Assembly (NCBI GenBank): GCA_027943335.1
Contig: BSBK01006431.1
Coordinates: forward strand, 2,501 to 66,500
Direction of reading: 5' to 3'
Length of the DNA: 64,000 nt
Source of the DNA: Chamaecyparis obtusa
Lineage: Eukaryota; Streptophyta; Pinopsida; Cupressales; Cupressaceae
Part shown: positions 50,075 to 60,620 of the stretch, piece after piece
Position numbering within the stretch: the first letter of the stretch is position 1
How the letters are laid out: every line of letters begins with the position of its first letter
The notes under the pieces: model-generated
Database searches by the model: none
The model's input: only the letters and a program-made list of their open reading frames with translations
What the model was told of the DNA's origin: nothing
Made by a program: the position numbers and the translations under genes

Positions 50075-50209
50075 GTACTCGTGATGACTCCTCAAATTTT
50101 ATTGGATGGCCTGCGGCTCAATTTTTTAAAACTAGACATGGTTCACCTGCTAATCTTTGACGAGTGCCATCACGCATGTGGGCACCATCCATATGCGAAA
50201 ATAATGAAA
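50075..50209 (+). CDS. DCL3: DCL3-like gene, exon with DECH box
   Basis: Bounded by TTTTGTAG and AAA|GTATGT, 135 nt, phase 0 to 0. The peptide [20 protein letters not shown] (motif Ib region) runs on into [20 protein letters not shown] and AKIMK. DECH is the Walker B / motif II box that coordinates magnesium for ATP hydrolysis. The MTPQILLD..R and HPYAK wording is what makes me prefer DCL3 over DCL1, 2 and 4. It joins directly to the peptide of exon 19784-19897, so the 30-kb gap is one intron. Confidence 0.93.
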
Positions 50210-50307
50210 GTATGTATGAGGTTTTCGTGTGAAAAATAATTTTTAATTCTTTGTTATCTGAATCTGCTGAATTTATAACTCATGCAAATCATATTTTGTT
50301 GTTGAAG

Positions 50308-50377
50308 GAGTCTTATTATGGATCTCAGCACAAACCAAAAGTATTTGGAATGACTGCATCCCCTGTCATGCGGAAGG
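50308..50377 (+). CDS. DCL3: DCL3-like gene, exon with helicase motif III
   Basis: Bounded by TTGAAG and G|GTGAGT, 70 nt, after a 98-bp intron. The peptide ESYYGSQHKPKVFGMTASPV followed by MRKG carries the TASP motif that couples ATP hydrolysis to RNA movement. It ends with one base of the next codon. No further exon is recognisable up to 64000, so the following intron is at least 13.6 kb and the C-terminal helicase, PAZ and RNase III domains lie outside the window. Confidence 0.92.
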
Positions 50378-50992
50378 GTGAGTTCAGTTTCCAATTTCAG
50401 AATAAGTATCTTTTAGATATATAAATATGGTTTGATTCAACATGGGATGTAAAATTAAATTCATTGGATCTGTTAAATTAAATATATTCAGCCCTTGTAC
50501 AAACTTGACTTGCTGCTTCTGCTGCTACGTAATGGTGAGTTTTTAAACATATTTCAAGGGTTTGTAGAGCTGCACTAGTCATCAGTTATATACCTGTAGG
50601 AGTTTCAGACATTAAAGCCTCATTCCAGCTGCTGCCATGTCAATGGGGAGTTCCATACAATGTTTCTTTCCCAGCTGCCATCATCTGAGGTTGTTGCCGT
50701 AGCATCTTCAATGATTTATGCATACTGAAGCATCATTTGCTATCTGCATATTATCTGATCCATCTGTACATCAGTGTTTGATTTCATATCAGCCTTTTCC
50801 AAATGAATTTTTGAGTGTATTTTGCATCAAACAAACTAATATTTTGGCATCCAGTTTCATATCTACTAATTGTTGTCACGGATTCTCTGTTTGCCGATTA
50901 TTTATTGCCGTCCTCATCAATTAGTGTCATGAATATCAGATCTGCCCTATCATCAGTTAATTATTTGTGATATAGTGTATTCAAGGGTTTGA
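50378..50992. other. Intron sequence, no gene seen
   Basis: Starts with the strong donor GTGAGT. The rest is unremarkable, and the 50718-50924 frame looks noncoding. Confidence 0.6.
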
Positions 50993-52719
50993 TGTAATGT
51001 CCCCGTTTTGGCGGTAATTTGATTTAATTAATTTAATTAATTAAGTTGTCCAAAATAATGAATACTTTATGAGGATGACTAATTAATTATTTTAATTAAA
51101 TAAATAAGTGGTATTAAGTTAATTATTTATAAAGTTATCAAATAAATAAATATTAAAAGGTAACTTTATATTTAATTAATTTAATAAAGTGACTTGAATT
51201 ATAAAATATCTTATAAAGTCACTTAATAAATAAAATAAAATAATGTTCTAGAAGTTTCTGGAGAAAGTGGAGAAAAAGAATAAATAGGCATCCTGGGCTT
51301 CATTCTCATCATCCAGATTTGATGTTGTTGTTGTTTCATCTTGTGGAGCCTAGGGTTTCTGCAGATTACTTCTTTGTCATAGGAAACAAAAACTTCCTAT
51401 TGATAGCAATTTTGAGGGTGTGAAATATCACTTGAATTATTGCAACTGGGAAGAAGATATTTCAGTCTTCTATTTGCGCTACATTGAGAAAAAATATGAG
51501 TACAATAGCTGATGTATTATTGTACTTCCTAAATAAAGGGTTTAAAGGTTATTACTTGCAAATCTGATACAATACTGGATATTTTCGAAGGGGATTCTGG
51601 AAGCATATTTTGGGGTCAAAAGTTCATCATACCTGGTTGAAAATTTATGCTATCAATTTTTTTGCATTCCTAGGGCATTGGCGATTTAGTCCATACCTAT
51701 TTTGGCACCATTTTGTGAAGACAAAAATTTATATCAAAATCGCACAGGGCTGTACAGGTACGGCTGTACTTGCAGGCCGTATAGCTGCAGGACAGAGGAC
51801 AGTTCCGGGTTGCAAAAATTGTCATTCATCATCAGCATACGATCATCAGCATTTTCATCATTCCCAGCATTCATCTTGGGAGGTCTTAGCAATCATTTTG
51901 GAGTATTTTGGAGGACCTATTAGCTTGCTGATAATTAATTCCAGGGGTCTGATATACTGCTACTAGGGCATCATTGGACATATATTTTGTTCATAACTTC
52001 ACTTGGAGGCATCCTTTGGTTATGGGTATTTGGGGAATCAATTGCTATTGTCTTGGCAATCATTTCTATACCAATTTGGAGACCTTTTATTGCTGCATTT
52101 ATTTATTATTGGCATTCATATCAGAACAGGGGCGAATTTGAAAAAACATTCAATTTGGCAAGAGGAAGGCTTAAAGGGAGTGATATTGATTGCTTCTTCA
52201 TTCGCACTCTCAGGTGCTTCATTTTAGGTTCTTTTGGCACTTATTTCAATGAGTTTTAATGTTGTTTATGTATGAAATCATGGCTGTCTTTGTACTCAGA
52301 AAATTCTGAAACTTGTAGTTGAAAGTCAAGAGACTGGGCCATTTGATAAATATTCTTGAAATCAGTTTAATGCTTCAGTTGCATAGAAAGATAAGGCTGC
52401 ATTCTAATTACGTGATGTTCTTGAGTTGCATGACAAATGTTTGTCAAAATGACACTTGGCTGTAAGTGCATATGTAACATTGTAAGTACATCTCTATGCA
52501 TTGGTTAAGGGTCCAAAGTGTCATTTAAGCATCTAGATGATATTATATGTTTTGATGTGTTAATTCTCAAGCATTGGAAGCTATCTATAGTCATTTAAAC
52601 GTACATATCAGACTGACATTATTAGACCAGCAAGCTGGAAGGTTGCACACGAAGTGTTTGACAATATTCCTTGTGTCTCACAAGCATATTTTAGACCTAT
52701 AAGACCAAGGGATATTACA
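50993..52719 (+). mobile_element. Solo LTR of the TGTAATGTCCCC type
   Basis: The segment starts TGTAATGTCCCC and ends GGGATATTACA, 1727 bp, with a perfect 5-bp target duplication TTTGA (50988-50992 and 52720-52724). It shares both end sequences with element A, and the CAAGTGTTTGACA-type motif and TACGGC/GCCGTA words with the solo LTR at 34140. The small frames inside (51610-52259) are likely noncoding. It lies in the intron after exon 50308-50377, in the same orientation as the gene. Confidence 0.88.
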
Positions 52720-52755
52720 TTTGACACATTTTGACCAGCTTTTACTCATCGGATC

Positions 52756-53831
52756 TGTTAGCCAATTTAAGTTGTCATTAGTGAAGATTGATGCAAACAC
52801 CATTCCCACCAGCATAAGGTACACCGGTAGATCACTCACTTTACTTTATAGGCACTGGTAGATTAAAACATAATATATGCACTGGTAGACCGAATAGAGT
52901 ACATAGTACCGGTCTTATAGTGTATACAGGGGATGCACTGGGTATAAGATTGATACCGGTCAACAACATGTCAATCCGCATCGGTGAATGCAGAGCTGTT
53001 TAAGTTAAAATTGGAATATACAGAGCATCCACCGTTTAGAACTGGAGTTAGCTTCTTAACAAGAGTTAGTTTTGTTTCTACGCAGATGTTAAAAGGTAAA
53101 CTCAAAGATCAAAACGCAAAGCTTTTTCTTTGTTGCATGATTTAAGGATGAGTTTACAGCCTGGCGGTTCTATGAGTTAGGGTTTCATTAAGATGAAATT
53201 TGCATAAATATAGGTCATAGGACGCAAGAAAAGAGTTGTTGAATATACAAAGCAGGAGAGAGATATCTTCTGAGAGAAGAGCTACAGTCACAGAGGTGAA
53301 AGGCATAAAGGATCAACAGCCAGGCAGAATAGGAAGATCAATAGGTATGATCTAATCAGACAAAGAGTGTCAATTAAGATCATTGCTTTTATATTGTGAA
53401 AGCATATTCAAATCCCTCTATCAGGGTGAACCCTAACAGGTTCTTTGTATAAATCCTTTAATCGGGTAGCATCTTGATTGATGTTGAAAGTCCTTTAACA
53501 AGGTGGCTCCTAATAGAGTCAAGATCTTAACCGGTCTTCTACCAAATCCCTTTACCGGGTAGCACTCTTGCAAGTGCTTTGTAAGCTCTTAACTGGGCAC
53601 CTTTATTACTGCAGTAGTGGAGTTGTGAGCTCTGTCTCACTGTGGTTTTTTCCTTCTAACCGAGGGTTTCCACGTACATATGATGTGTTGATCTGAGCAT
53701 TTCTATTTCTGTTTGTGAATGGTAATTTACATTCTGTTTATGTTGCAAGAATCGTTATACAAGTTTTAATTGGAAATAGAAATAGTATTTACTGATTCAC
53801 CCCCCCTCTTAGTAACCGGTTAGGAATAACA
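52756..53831 (+). repeat. Element C, 5' LTR
   Basis: 1076 bp with TGTTA/TAACA inverted ends. Repeated ACCGGT/ACCGGG words and an LTR-end block GATTCACCCCCCCTCTTAGT are visible. Its partner LTR is not in the window. Confidence 0.75.
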
Positions 53832-53833
53832 AT

Positions 53834-53845
53834 TGGTATCAGAGC
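53834..53845 (+). promoter_or_regulatory. Element C primer-binding site
   Basis: TGGTATCAGAGC, the tRNA-iMet site, two bases after the LTR end. Confidence 0.9.
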
Positions 53846-53889
53846 TTTGTTCTCTAAGATATAAAGCTTAACCACTAGAGATAAAGATT

Positions 53890-54990
53890 ATGGAGGGTTA
53901 CAGGTATCAGAAGCAGCTTGAGGAAGCCAATGACATCATTGTCTCTCTGGAGAATAGGTTGAGAAGATCCCTTGCTAAAAGAAAGGAGCTGACAGTACAG
54001 TTGAGTGAGAGCAATGAAACAATTGACGAACTCTCTGGGCAGAGTGGATCAGATGAAGCTGAGGAGGCAGTCTCTGAGCTTATGGAGAGGAACCAGATCC
54101 TAACCGATCAGATCCCCAACCTAAAGAGGGAGTAGGAAGATAATGCCCCAAGAATGATTGAACTAATTGAGAAAAAGAGGAAAGTTGAAGATGAAAGAAA
54201 CACTGCAGTTAAGTCATTAACAACCTTTGAGAGAGCAAGGAATCTGGCTGAGGAAGCTGTAAGGGAAAGTGATCTTGTCTTTCTGCAACTTCAAGAAGAC
54301 ATGCAAATAGTCACTCAAGAGAATGCCAACATGCAAAAGATTTGGCATGACAAAGATGATGCATGCAAGAGGCTAGCAATTGAGTTGTATCAACTGAAGG
54401 AACAAATGAAAGAACTCGAAGAAAGGAATGAAACCCTCAGAAGATACAACGAAAGCTCGGTCAAGCTTGATTAGCAACTCAAAGCTCAAAGAAAGCACAA
54501 GGACCCCACAGGACTTGGGTTCACCGGACAAGACACCAAGGAAACCGGTGAGTCATCTGGAGCCAACACAAGCAAGAAGGAAAAGAAGAAATTGGTAGAA
54601 CAAAAGGGTAAAAAGACCTCCAACTCCTCTTGCCATCATTGTGGGAAATCGGGCCATAAAATAAGTAACTGCATAAATGCACCGGTAAAGCCAACCAACA
54701 GTTACCGTAAAAACTGTTGCAAGAATGGCGACAAGACCACTAAATGTTGGTCTCATCCCACGAGTGCTTCCAGTGGAAGCAAGGTAAGCTTCAAGGGCTA
54801 TTGCTACGCATGCAACAAGGTTGGACACAAAGTTGATGAATGCAGATCCAAAACAATGACATTCAGATCCCCACTCAGACTGGTATTCCCCAAAAGAATT
54901 AGGAACTGGAGCACAACCAATTGTGCTAACTGTGGCATGCACAGTCATAATGACTCCTGGTGCAAATCACCTAACAAGAGAAGGGTAAAT
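53890..54990 (+). pseudogene. Element C Gag-like gene, first part (coiled coil plus zinc knuckles)
   Basis: One frame from the ATG at 53890, with two in-frame TAG stops (54133-54135 and 54472-54474), each readable as a CAG-to-TAG change. Residues 1-195 are heptad-rich coiled coil (KQLEEANDIIVSLENRLRR; QLKEQMKELEERNETLRRYN). Then come CCHC-type knuckles: CHHCGKSGHKISNC, a variant around CCKNGDKTTKC, CYACNKVGHKVDEC and CANCGMHSHNDSWC. The frame is cut by element B, whose first base pairs supply the TGA. The remaining part lies at 61915-62172 in phase. RNA-binding Gag function is inferred from the knuckles; the coiled-coil N-terminus is unlike a standard Copia Gag. Confidence 0.75.
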
Positions 54991-55883
54991 TGAAATGACT
55001 CTAACTGGCCATTTACTAATTTTGACCAATAAATCTTAAGTAGATTTGGAATAAACACTAACATGCAAATAACTAGCAGATACTCTCGAATAACCAACAA
55101 ATTTATTCATAAAACAAGCAAATACAATCTCGTGAAATAACTCAGAAAATGGAATGTATTTTACAACAACAATACAAAACCATAGATTATAATATTCCAA
55201 TTTGAACTACAGGCAAATAACAGTAAGACTGGATGATAAAGAATCTGGTAAAACATTGGCGAAGTCTTAAGTGAATCCGCACCTGGATTAATCGGGTTTC
55301 CGTCCAATCCACCAAGAAATGCTAAAGGTTTCTGTCCTCAGATTTCTGATTCAATAGCTGAAGCTTCTCGAATTCTCAAGGAGAAATAATATCCATAAAT
55401 TGAAGCCTGCTGAATGAGACTCCAAAACCTCCTCTTATGGCTACAGCCGTGACTCTTCAGTTTCCCTATTGTGACTCTTCATATGCCCATTTCGTCTCTT
55501 TATAATTTCACTTTAAGTCACTTTTTAAATAAATTGACCGTTGAGTTATAAAGTGAGATAATAAATAAAGTGAGGAATCGTCCATCATCAAAACGAAGGC
55601 CCAAACGAGCTCGGATGCCGACGTGTGATAGCTTGCCGGAAAGCTCTCGATGAGACACTCCAAGTCCACTATTGAAAAGCGAAGAATTCTGAACCCTGCT
55701 GACTTACTATAAATAGTAAGTACCCTAGAAACTTGCGAAAACTGCTCTGATTGGCCTAGAACTGAAACCACTTAGGCCAATTATCTCCTGGTGCACTGCC
55801 ATGCCACGGTTAGCCCTCCGGCCCAAGGTGAAAAGGCTAACAACACGGCACAATATAATGTACCCCAAAAAGGGGACATTATA
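54991..55883 (-). repeat. Element B, 3' LTR
   Basis: 893 bp, partner of 61017-61909. It starts TATAATGTCCCC on the minus strand (one change from TGTAATG). Confidence 0.9.
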
Positions 55884-55899
55884 ATCATCCCTTCTCGGA

Positions 55900-56281
55900 G
55901 ATTGCTTGCCCTCAAGCAATCGGTATCTGCATGCTGAGATCAAATACCTGGATCCCAAACCAACCTCAGGGAAGCGGCTCCCCCAACCTGTCGTGTGAAA
56001 TTGACCCAGTCATTATGCTCCGATTCGTGAAGCTAGTCAAACAATAACCAAACAACAGCCCATATAATGTCGGGATCCCAAACCTCTGCAGGATTTGTCG
56101 AATCAATTTGCCCTGTGCTGCTATCACATGTAAGAAAGGTCTCAACCCAACTGAGAACCTCACTCCAACTAGGACCTCCCGCACCTCTACGATCGTATGT
56201 CAGAGAACCCCAAAACTCATACCGATCGGTTCCCACAATGAGAACCAACCTCAAGTATGCCCCTCTGAATTGTAGTTTGAA
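55900..56281 (-). pseudogene. Element B gene, distal part after a stop
   Basis: In frame with the ORF that ends at 56282: after TAG the minus strand continues LRLVLIVGTDRYEFWGSLTY, SWSEVLSWVETFL and VWDPDIIWAVVWLLFD, then another TAG at 56033, and ends with WDPG...DCLR just before the polypurine tract. The same WDPG/DCLR ending closes the element A gene. The stops probably arose by C-to-T change. Confidence 0.55.
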
Positions 56282-57808
56282 CTAGAAATTGCGCTGAAGA
56301 GGCAAACTGTCAAAACCGCTGGATAAGGCTTCCACCTGCAATGCATTGAACAACGCTACTGGAAACCCCAAATCGGCATAAGGACTCATTGACTGTCTCT
56401 CAATATCCGGAGTCAGACAATGTATACCATTGTGTGAAAAATTCACACCAACCATCATAACCTGCATACCAAACTTGATAACCCTGAACTGAATAAGTCC
56501 TACCTGATCAGCATCATCACCGAGTGGTAGTGGAAGAAGAGATACATCACTCATCATGCCACAAGACATAACTACCTCTCTTGGATTGCGGGTACACAAA
56601 CCACACTGATCATCAACTGAGCTCATCCCGCTACTCCAACCTGGTGACCAAGGCTCACCTCTGATGACTGCACCTGGGTCCCAGACCCTGAAACTAACAT
56701 CGTCCTCCTGGGAATAGGAAGTATCTCCCGCATCTATCTCAAAGAGGGGATTATCAATAGTCAACTCCGCACCCATATCAAACAAGGGGTTATCCACCGT
56801 CTGGGAGTGGTCCAACTCATCAAAGAAGTCTTTGTGACCCAACGATCTCCTTGGACAATTGTCCAAGTCATAGGTCTGCTGTATGTTGTCAAGCTCCTGA
56901 ATCACCTCTTGATAGAATTCAGACCTATCCCTGTCATCCTGCTCTGTGAATTGGCTAGAGACCACAATCTGATTTGTCGCCTCCTGTAGAGCGATACGAG
57001 TATGCTCCAAAGTGCCCCGAGTAGTACTAAGCTCCTTATTGAGCTTATCGGCCTCAACCTCCTTATTCCTCAACTGCTCAGCATAATTCTTGGCAACCTG
57101 TAACAGGTGGTCACAGTCTGTAAGAAGTCTCAAATACTCTGATTTCCAATCCTCAAATGCTGTCCTGACTCCCTGTAAACCTGCAGTATAGGATCCAATC
57201 CCTCTGCTGTCTTGCCCTTGATCTCTCTGAGTTGTCCTGTACAGATAATCAATGATCTGGTGAGTGCTATCATGGTGAACTAGCGCTGCAATAATGGCGT
57301 CATCACTAACTTTCAGCTGACTCTTTAAGACACACTTCTCATTAGTGTTACCCCGAGATGCATTGCCAAATGGATCATCTATATCCGTGTGATGCAAAAG
57401 AGAAGTGCTGCTAAAGAGGTCACATGATTCCTCCTTACTGGAATCGTTGAAGGTCTCCAACTGGTTACCACAACCTATAACCATAGAGTTATCAAACTCC
57501 GCCATCAAGTCATCAAAGTAGAGTTTTGAATATTCACCACCATGTCCCGAAAGTGGGGTAGTCACAACTCTAATGTCTCTATCACTAGGCTGCAATTTAT
57601 CTTTCCCTTGATCAATTGTGCTAACATGCCGCTGTGACCAGCTCTCCTGACATAAGAAACACATCTGCCTTGCACTCACTATGTCCTGGTCTAACTTCGG
57701 AGACCTTGCAATTTGTAAGCCTAATGATGCTCGTTCATTTTCAGACAATGAACTAATGAATTTTTCAGCCTGAAGCTTAATCAATTCAACTAAGAGTTCG
57801 TATGTCAT
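56282..57808 (-). CDS. Element B gene: long intact ORF, coiled-coil protein of unknown family
   Basis: 508 codons from the ATG at 57808 (MTYELLVELIKLQAEKFISS) without interruption, although the element's LTRs have diverged by about 9%. Order: a helical N-terminus (ERASLGLQIARSPKLDQDIV), acidic serine-rich stretches (FNDSSKEESCDLFSSTSLLH), then a segment at about residues 195-300 matching the element A gene (ALVHHDSTHQIIDY; YLRLLTDCDHLLQVAKNYAE; ADKLNKELSTTRGTLEHTRI). Next is a repeated acidic motif (TVDNPLFDMG / TIDNPLFEID) and a C-terminal part rich in W, G and P. No zinc knuckle and no enzyme motif is seen. The gene begins 12 bp after the stop of the PDS5-like frame. Possibly a structural or Gag-like protein; that is a guess. 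Confidence 0.65.
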   Translation of the reverse strand: MTYELLVELIKLQAEKFISSLSENERASLGLQIARSPKLDQDIVSARQMCFLCQESWSQRHVSTIDQGKDKLQPSDRDIRVVTTPLSGHGGEYSKLYFDDLMAEFDNSMVIGCGNQLETFNDSSKEESCDLFSSTSLLHHTDIDDPFGNASRGNTNEKCVLKSQLKVSDDAIIAALVHHDSTHQIIDYLYRTTQRDQGQDSRGIGSYTAGLQGVRTAFEDWKSEYLRLLTDCDHLLQVAKNYAEQLRNKEVEADKLNKELSTTRGTLEHTRIALQEATNQIVVSSQFTEQDDRDRSEFYQEVIQELDNIQQTYDLDNCPRRSLGHKDFFDELDHSQTVDNPLFDMGAELTIDNPLFEIDAGDTSYSQEDDVSFRVWDPGAVIRGEPWSPGWSSGMSSVDDQCGLCTRNPREVVMSCGMMSDVSLLPLPLGDDADQVGLIQFRVIKFGMQVMMVGVNFSHNGIHCLTPDIERQSMSPYADLGFPVALFNALQVEALSSGFDSLPLQRNF

Positions 57809-57822
57809 GGATGCGTTCCTTA

Positions 57823-58497
57823 TTCCTCCTCTCCATAATGCCAATAATACAGATCACAATTGTTTGCATATGTCATAACCTCATCTAAGATCAAGGATAA
57901 GATAGTCATTATGTATTTCTTCACCTCATCTGAATGACGCTCCCTGTAATTATTTAGGAGACACTGAAATACTTGCTGAATCATCTTATCATAACCAAGA
58001 TTCAACATGTGACTGGAAACTCTAGTGCTTGCCACTAACTCCAAGATTTTTACCTGCTTATCAAAATTATAGTCTTTGTCATACCTCAACCCATCTAAGC
58101 TGTCTACAATCAGCTGTAACACTTGTCTCCAAATGTGTTCGGTGTAAGGAATGATAAGAGCTGTAATTCGAGTGATCTCATTGAGACATGAGGCGACTGC
58201 AAGCCTAACATTTCGAAGTGGATGACTCATAAATCTGTGTTGCACTAAGGCAAACATCGTGTGATGCATGGCCCAATTAAAAAGCTTGGAATCAGCTTGA
58301 TCTATCTTGGATAAATATGAATTTATTTCATTAAGTTTGACCAACATGCTGCTTGTAATTTTTTGTTCTTCTAATTGCTAGCCAAGGCAACATAATTCAT
58401 TGCCTATCTCCATCTCCTTTCGGATATCTTTGAGTTGGACACCGTAAAATGTGCCATTGAATTCTTTGTAGAATATCGGACTTTCCAAGGTCTCCAT
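57823..58497 (-). pseudogene. PDS5: PDS5-like cohesin-cofactor fragment captured in element B
   Basis: The minus-strand frame from 58347 (open upstream to about 58497 except for one TAG at 58378-58380) reads LVKLNEINSYLSKIDQADSK, PLRNVRLAVASCLNEITRIT, VKILELVASTRVSSHMLNLG and KKYIMTILSLILDEV. This is the N-terminal HEAT-repeat region of plant PDS5 proteins (pattern NVRLAVASCL-EI-RI-A-..PY). PDS5 regulates cohesin on chromatin in the nucleus. Only about 200 residues of a much longer protein are present, no introns are visible, and the TAG (probably from CAG) breaks it. It lies between the element's leader and its own gene, which suggests capture rather than a resident host gene. Confidence 0.7.
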
Positions 58498-58825
58498 TAT
58501 TTAGATTTTCCAAATTTCGCACACAGAGCTGAAACACTTCGGAAATTATGGATTGTTGACTCAATAATAAAAATTCTGATTTATTCAGGCTGAAGCTCTT
58601 CAATCCTGTTTATTGATGCAATCGTATTTGTTTCAACAAGAACAAGTAATATTTTCCCCAAAACATAACCACCTCATATTTGATTGTTTCACCAAGATTT
58701 TGTTTCAGTTTATCACCTTAGTTTACTGTTCACAACCAAACAACAGAGTCTCAGCTGGAAATTTCCGACTAGCATAATTTCAAAACGGATTCTATGTGAT
58801 TGTACTGAACCTCACAACATGAACC

Positions 58826-59250
58826 TCTTCAAGGAGTACATTTGCAAGATTCAAATCACAATGAATGATCTTTTGTGGCCTTTTGTTTAGATAGACAAGG
58901 CCAAAGAATATCTGAACTATTATAGCTCGTGCCTCCCTCTTTGGTAGAGTAGGAGTAACCTTGAGAATTGCATCAAGATCTTTACCATTCCAATACTCCA
59001 ATACGGTACAGCTGTAATACTCCAATGCCGTACAAAATGTATTGTGATCAATCTTAAATATATCCTAGAGTCGCACAATGTGAAGATGAGCTAAAGTTTT
59101 GTGGATGTTGTATTCCCGAATTGCATGACGGATATTGCTCTGTTTCTTTTCCTCACTCTACTGTGCATTCAATCCATGAAGCTTGCAAGTTACATAATTG
59201 TACTCAACCAAGATGTATGCCTTGTATACTTCACTAAAACTTCCCCATCC
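58826..59250 (-). pseudogene. TSL: Tousled-like protein kinase fragment captured in element B
   Basis: Minus-strand pieces read SFSEVYKAY, YVTCKLHGLNAQ, SNIRHAIREYNIHKTLAHLH, TVLEYWNGKDLDAILKVTP, REARAIIVQI and HCDLNLANVLLEE. These follow, block by block, the N-lobe to catalytic loop of Tousled-type kinases (SEEKKQ-YIRHAIREYNIHKTL is diagnostic). There are two in-frame TAGs at tryptophan positions (59158-59160 and 59065-59067), the catalytic-loop lysine is replaced by N, and an LEY(Y/W)..TVLEYW duplication interrupts the hinge. The stretch of about 140 codons shows no introns. It is a dead fragment in the same orientation as element B. Confidence 0.85.
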
Positions 59251-59389
59251 TGGAAATCAATAATTTCTGCCACCAAATGTCGTTCCAATTTCTTTAATAA
59301 TTGTTGCAATTCAAAGCTATACTTTTACTTCACTCGGCTTCTTCCTTCAATACTAGTCGACGTTTTATTCCTTTCCTGTCCTATATGAC

Positions 59390-60620
59390 AAATCTTTCCC
59401 AAAGAGAAATGCCACACATGACAGTATTAATTTAAATATAGATCAAATACAAGAAACACCATTTCTGGAAGGCCCGATAACTCATCATCACATCTCACAA
59501 GTCTGCAATGTCCTCTGTTTAAAATCGTATTCCCCACCCAGAGTGTGTTTGTTTCCAGCAGGCACGTAACATTCACATATTGACAGAAATGCACGGGATC
59601 TTGCTAATCCGTTTCTAACACATTTATTTCCCACTCAGAAATGGAGGCAGTCGGGAATGATTAAGGTAACGTCTTTTCAAATCTTGTCCTCACGTCAAGC
59701 TATCTGTTATCTGTTATTGATGTAATGCCAGTATTACGATTGGCCACGATATAGACCAATGCGGCTAGACTCCTGCTAATACTTGTGCTGGCGGCAACCT
59801 TGACACCCATGTGCGAGCGTCTTTGCTTCCCTGCAGAGAGCCTATACCTCCAGGTGTATCGTGTGACTCAGCTTGGTGTTACAACAACAACACACAGACT
59901 TCCTTCCATTCACGCTCCAACATACAAGTCCATGAAATGTTTATACGGCTAGGAGTGATGTCGCTGTTACTTGCTTGCCCGTGAATACCTTCATCCCCAC
60001 GGCGTAGTAACGAGGCTGCGTCTTCCTTGAGTTACGCATGGATTCCACAGTCGGCTCAATTGGCATCCGCAATGATTGTTCGCTTTGAGAATTCACGCGG
60101 AACTACTCCAGCTGTGCTGTGAGTGCTAATACAATCCTCGTACGTTGTTAGGATGCGCCTAGAACAAGCAACCCGTAACCAATAGCAAGTGCATGCTACA
60201 CAAGCTTCAAACGGATAAAACACAGGTTCCTCCCCTCCAAAACTCAATGCAAAAGATCTTAACACACTCGAATTTGCGTTCGTAGAGATTATTTGCGAAC
60301 CTTTTGTAAAGCGTTCAAAATAGAGCGTATGGAGCAAAAACTATCCAATATACGCAAATGCTAGACTGGTTATACCCGTTTGAGCGACCAATTGCTATGG
60401 TGACTACCGCATTAGATACTAACTCACGGTGACGATAGTTCCCCTGTCGTGCTTATTTGACAATCTTCTACAGCCTGCATAAGTGCCACTCTGGCCGTCT
60501 TCCACGCAGCTTGCAGTATTCACAGTCTTGTGTCTGTATACCGCTTGAGGGTGAACACCAAACAAGAGTCTTCGCCGTATGCTGAAGCGCAACAAGTCTT
60601 CGTTCACCAGTCTATATTTC
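59390..60620 (-). other. CpG-rich stretch inside element B, origin unknown
   Basis: Base composition differs from the rest of the element: many CG dinucleotides (for example around 59990-60030, 60060-60180 and 60400-60600) where flanking transposon sequence has few. Small frames (60337-60056 and 60607-60419, minus) are not convincing. It could be promoter or 5'-UTR sequence of a captured host gene, because it precedes the kinase-like fragment in the same direction. Confidence 0.4.

Noticed and set aside
51610..52259. Frames of 73-118 codons
   Set aside because: Lie wholly inside the solo LTR 50993-52719, overlap each other in different frames and show no family motif.
57820..58347. PDS5-like frame as a resident host gene
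   Set aside because: Sits inside a retroelement with matching LTRs and target duplication, is truncated, and has an in-frame TAG upstream of its best-conserved part.
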